DNA from: Acidobacteriaceae bacterium
Lineage (GTDB): Bacteria; Acidobacteriota; Terriglobia; Terriglobales; Acidobacteriaceae
DNA: 64,000 nt
Direction of reading: 5' to 3'
Assembly: GCA_028283655.1 (NCBI GenBank)
Contig: JAPWKE010000003.1
Location: 1,674,001 to 1,738,000 of the forward strand
A program made the translations under genes and the position numbers. The notes under the pieces are model-generated. The model saw only the letters and a list, made by a program, of their open reading frames with translations. It ran no database searches and was not told the DNA's origin. Each line of letters opens with the position of its first letter. Within the stretch, counting starts at the first letter, position 1. This document shows positions 63,221 through 64,000 of this stretch, in pieces.

Positions 63221-64000
63221 CTAGTCTTCTGAGGCGACTTTTCCTTCCTGACGCGCTTTCTCAACAGTTCCGATAAACACGTCTTCCAACGAGAAGCGAT
63301 CTTCGCGAGCGTTCAACACATGAACGCCGTGCTTGAGCAGTTCGTCGGTGGTGTGTCGAATGCCGATTTCGGGCGACTCGTTCGTGATGACATGCAGCCG
63401 GTCGCCAAACAACGAAACCTTCCAGCGATCCATGGTTTGCTTGAGTACATCGGCGGCCTTCTGTGGCTGATCGGTGATGAATTCGAGCAGATGGCCTTCC
63501 TGTCGGCTCTTGATCTCGGAAGGTGTTCCTTCAGCTACGAGTTCTCCGGCCACCATGAAGCCGAGGCGATTGCATTGCTCTGCTTCTTCCAGGTAATGCG
63601 TGGTCACGAGGATGGCTGCACCGAGATCAGCAAGCCGATTGATGATCGTCCAGAAAGCTCTTCGCGCAAGCGGATCAACGCCGGATGTGGGCTCATCCAG
63701 GAAAAGAACGCTTGGCTCGTGCATGATTGCGGCACCTAACGCAACGCGTTGCTTCCAACCTCCGGGTAAGCTTCCAGTGAGCAGTTTCTCTTTACCTTCG
63801 AGCCCTGAAAACGAAAGCGCCCAGCGTCGCTTCTCCACTCGCTCCGATTCTGGAACGCCGTACACGCCAGCAAAAAACTCCAGGTTTTGCTCTATGGTCA
63901 GGTCGTCATAAAGCGAGAACTTCTGCGACATATAGCCAATGCGTTCGCGCACTGCCTGCGAGCGCAGACTTCCGGTCTCGCCTGCCAACTGCATTTTGCC
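63221..64000 (-). CDS. ABC transporter ATP-binding protein, 5' end beyond the right edge
   Basis: The frame is open through the right edge, so the start and Walker A motif lie outside; 259 codons are visible. The Q-loop (IGYMSQKFSLYDDLT), ABC signature (SLPGGWKQRVALG, with Pro-Gly-Gly-Trp in place of SGGQ), Walker B (VLFLDEPTSGVDP) and switch His (VTTHYLEEAE) are present. A C-terminal regulatory extension of about 90 residues follows (SLEDVFIGTVEKARQEG). An internal ATG at 63994 is not the true start. It powers the two downstream ABC-2 permeases; an adaptor gene (YbhG-like) is expected just outside the window. Confidence 0.93.
   Translation of the reverse strand, partial: GKMQLAGETGSLRSQAVRERIGYMSQKFSLYDDLTIEQNLEFFAGVYGVPESERVEKRRWALSFSGLEGKEKLLTGSLPGGWKQRVALGAAIMHEPSVLFLDEPTSGVDPLARRAFWTIINRLADLGAAILVTTHYLEEAEQCNRLGFMVAGELVAEGTPSEIKSRQEGHLLEFITDQPQKAADVLKQTMDRWKVSLFGDRLHVITNESPEIGIRHTTDELLKHGVHVLNAREDRFSLEDVFIGTVEKARQEGKVASED

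Noticed and set aside
1-64000. CRISPR arrays, tRNA or rRNA genes, prophage
   Set aside because: I saw no regularly spaced repeats, no cloverleaf-like or rRNA-like sequence and no phage structural or integrase genes, although a manual reading can miss an isolated tRNA.

Overview
This window looks like chromosomal DNA from an acidobacterium of the Terriglobia type (Terriglobus, Granulicella or Edaphobacter-like). The reasons are four Oar-like TonB-dependent receptors of 1034-1240 residues, each with an N-terminal carboxypeptidase-regulatory domain, many Tat-exported enzymes, and several hypothetical families I associate with that group. No tRNA, rRNA, CRISPR array or intact mobile element was seen. 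The taxonomic call is inference from gene content.

Layout. 1-2651 (minus): response regulator, histidine kinase and a YVTN-type beta-propeller protein cut by the left edge. 2859-4595: AraC-type regulator divergent from a DJ-1/PfpI protein, closed by a 19-bp hairpin. 4736-7889: two unrecognised envelope proteins. 8078-9076: formylglycine-generating enzyme with both active-site cysteines, followed by wreckage of a GH3 beta-glucosidase. 9837-11402: carboxymuconolactone decarboxylase-like protein, a frameshifted DUF2255 gene and a cupin. 11656-15591: a Tat-exported three-subunit molybdenum aldehyde oxidoreductase (PaoABC-like).

15833-40679 is a carbohydrate region. Running leftward are a GH28 protein, two TonB receptors, a large Tat-exported DUF4450-like protein and a secreted 692-residue-class protein. 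These lie downstream of a tight operon: DeoR-type regulator, TonB receptor, an internal terminator, an RmlD-like reductase, a DegT/StrS aminotransferase, a GHMP kinase resembling the kinase part of plant L-arabinokinase, and an EamA transporter. An inositol-monophosphatase-like gene diverges from the regulator. Together they suggest uptake and unusual metabolism of a pectin-derived or amino/deoxy sugar; the substrate is unknown.

41257-50449 holds an RND efflux operon (secreted protein, DUF190, TolC-like, adaptor, RND pump) divergent from an OmpR/histidine kinase pair, with a 22-bp-spaced direct repeat between them.

50489-58335 (minus) is the most interesting region. An ECF sigma factor and a large zinc-finger anti-sigma factor lie upstream of a TonB receptor and an S9 hydrolase whose C-terminal half resembles lasso-peptide isopeptidases. 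The sigma gene and the receptor gene share a matching candidate promoter (GGAAAA, 15-nt spacer, GACTWAT), which points to an autoregulated uptake-and-cleavage regulon with no visible biosynthesis genes.

58372-59353 contains degraded DNA, including the tail of an IS481-like transposase. 59354-64000 (minus) is an ABC-2 exporter operon (ATPase, two permeases, TolC-like protein) cut by the right edge.
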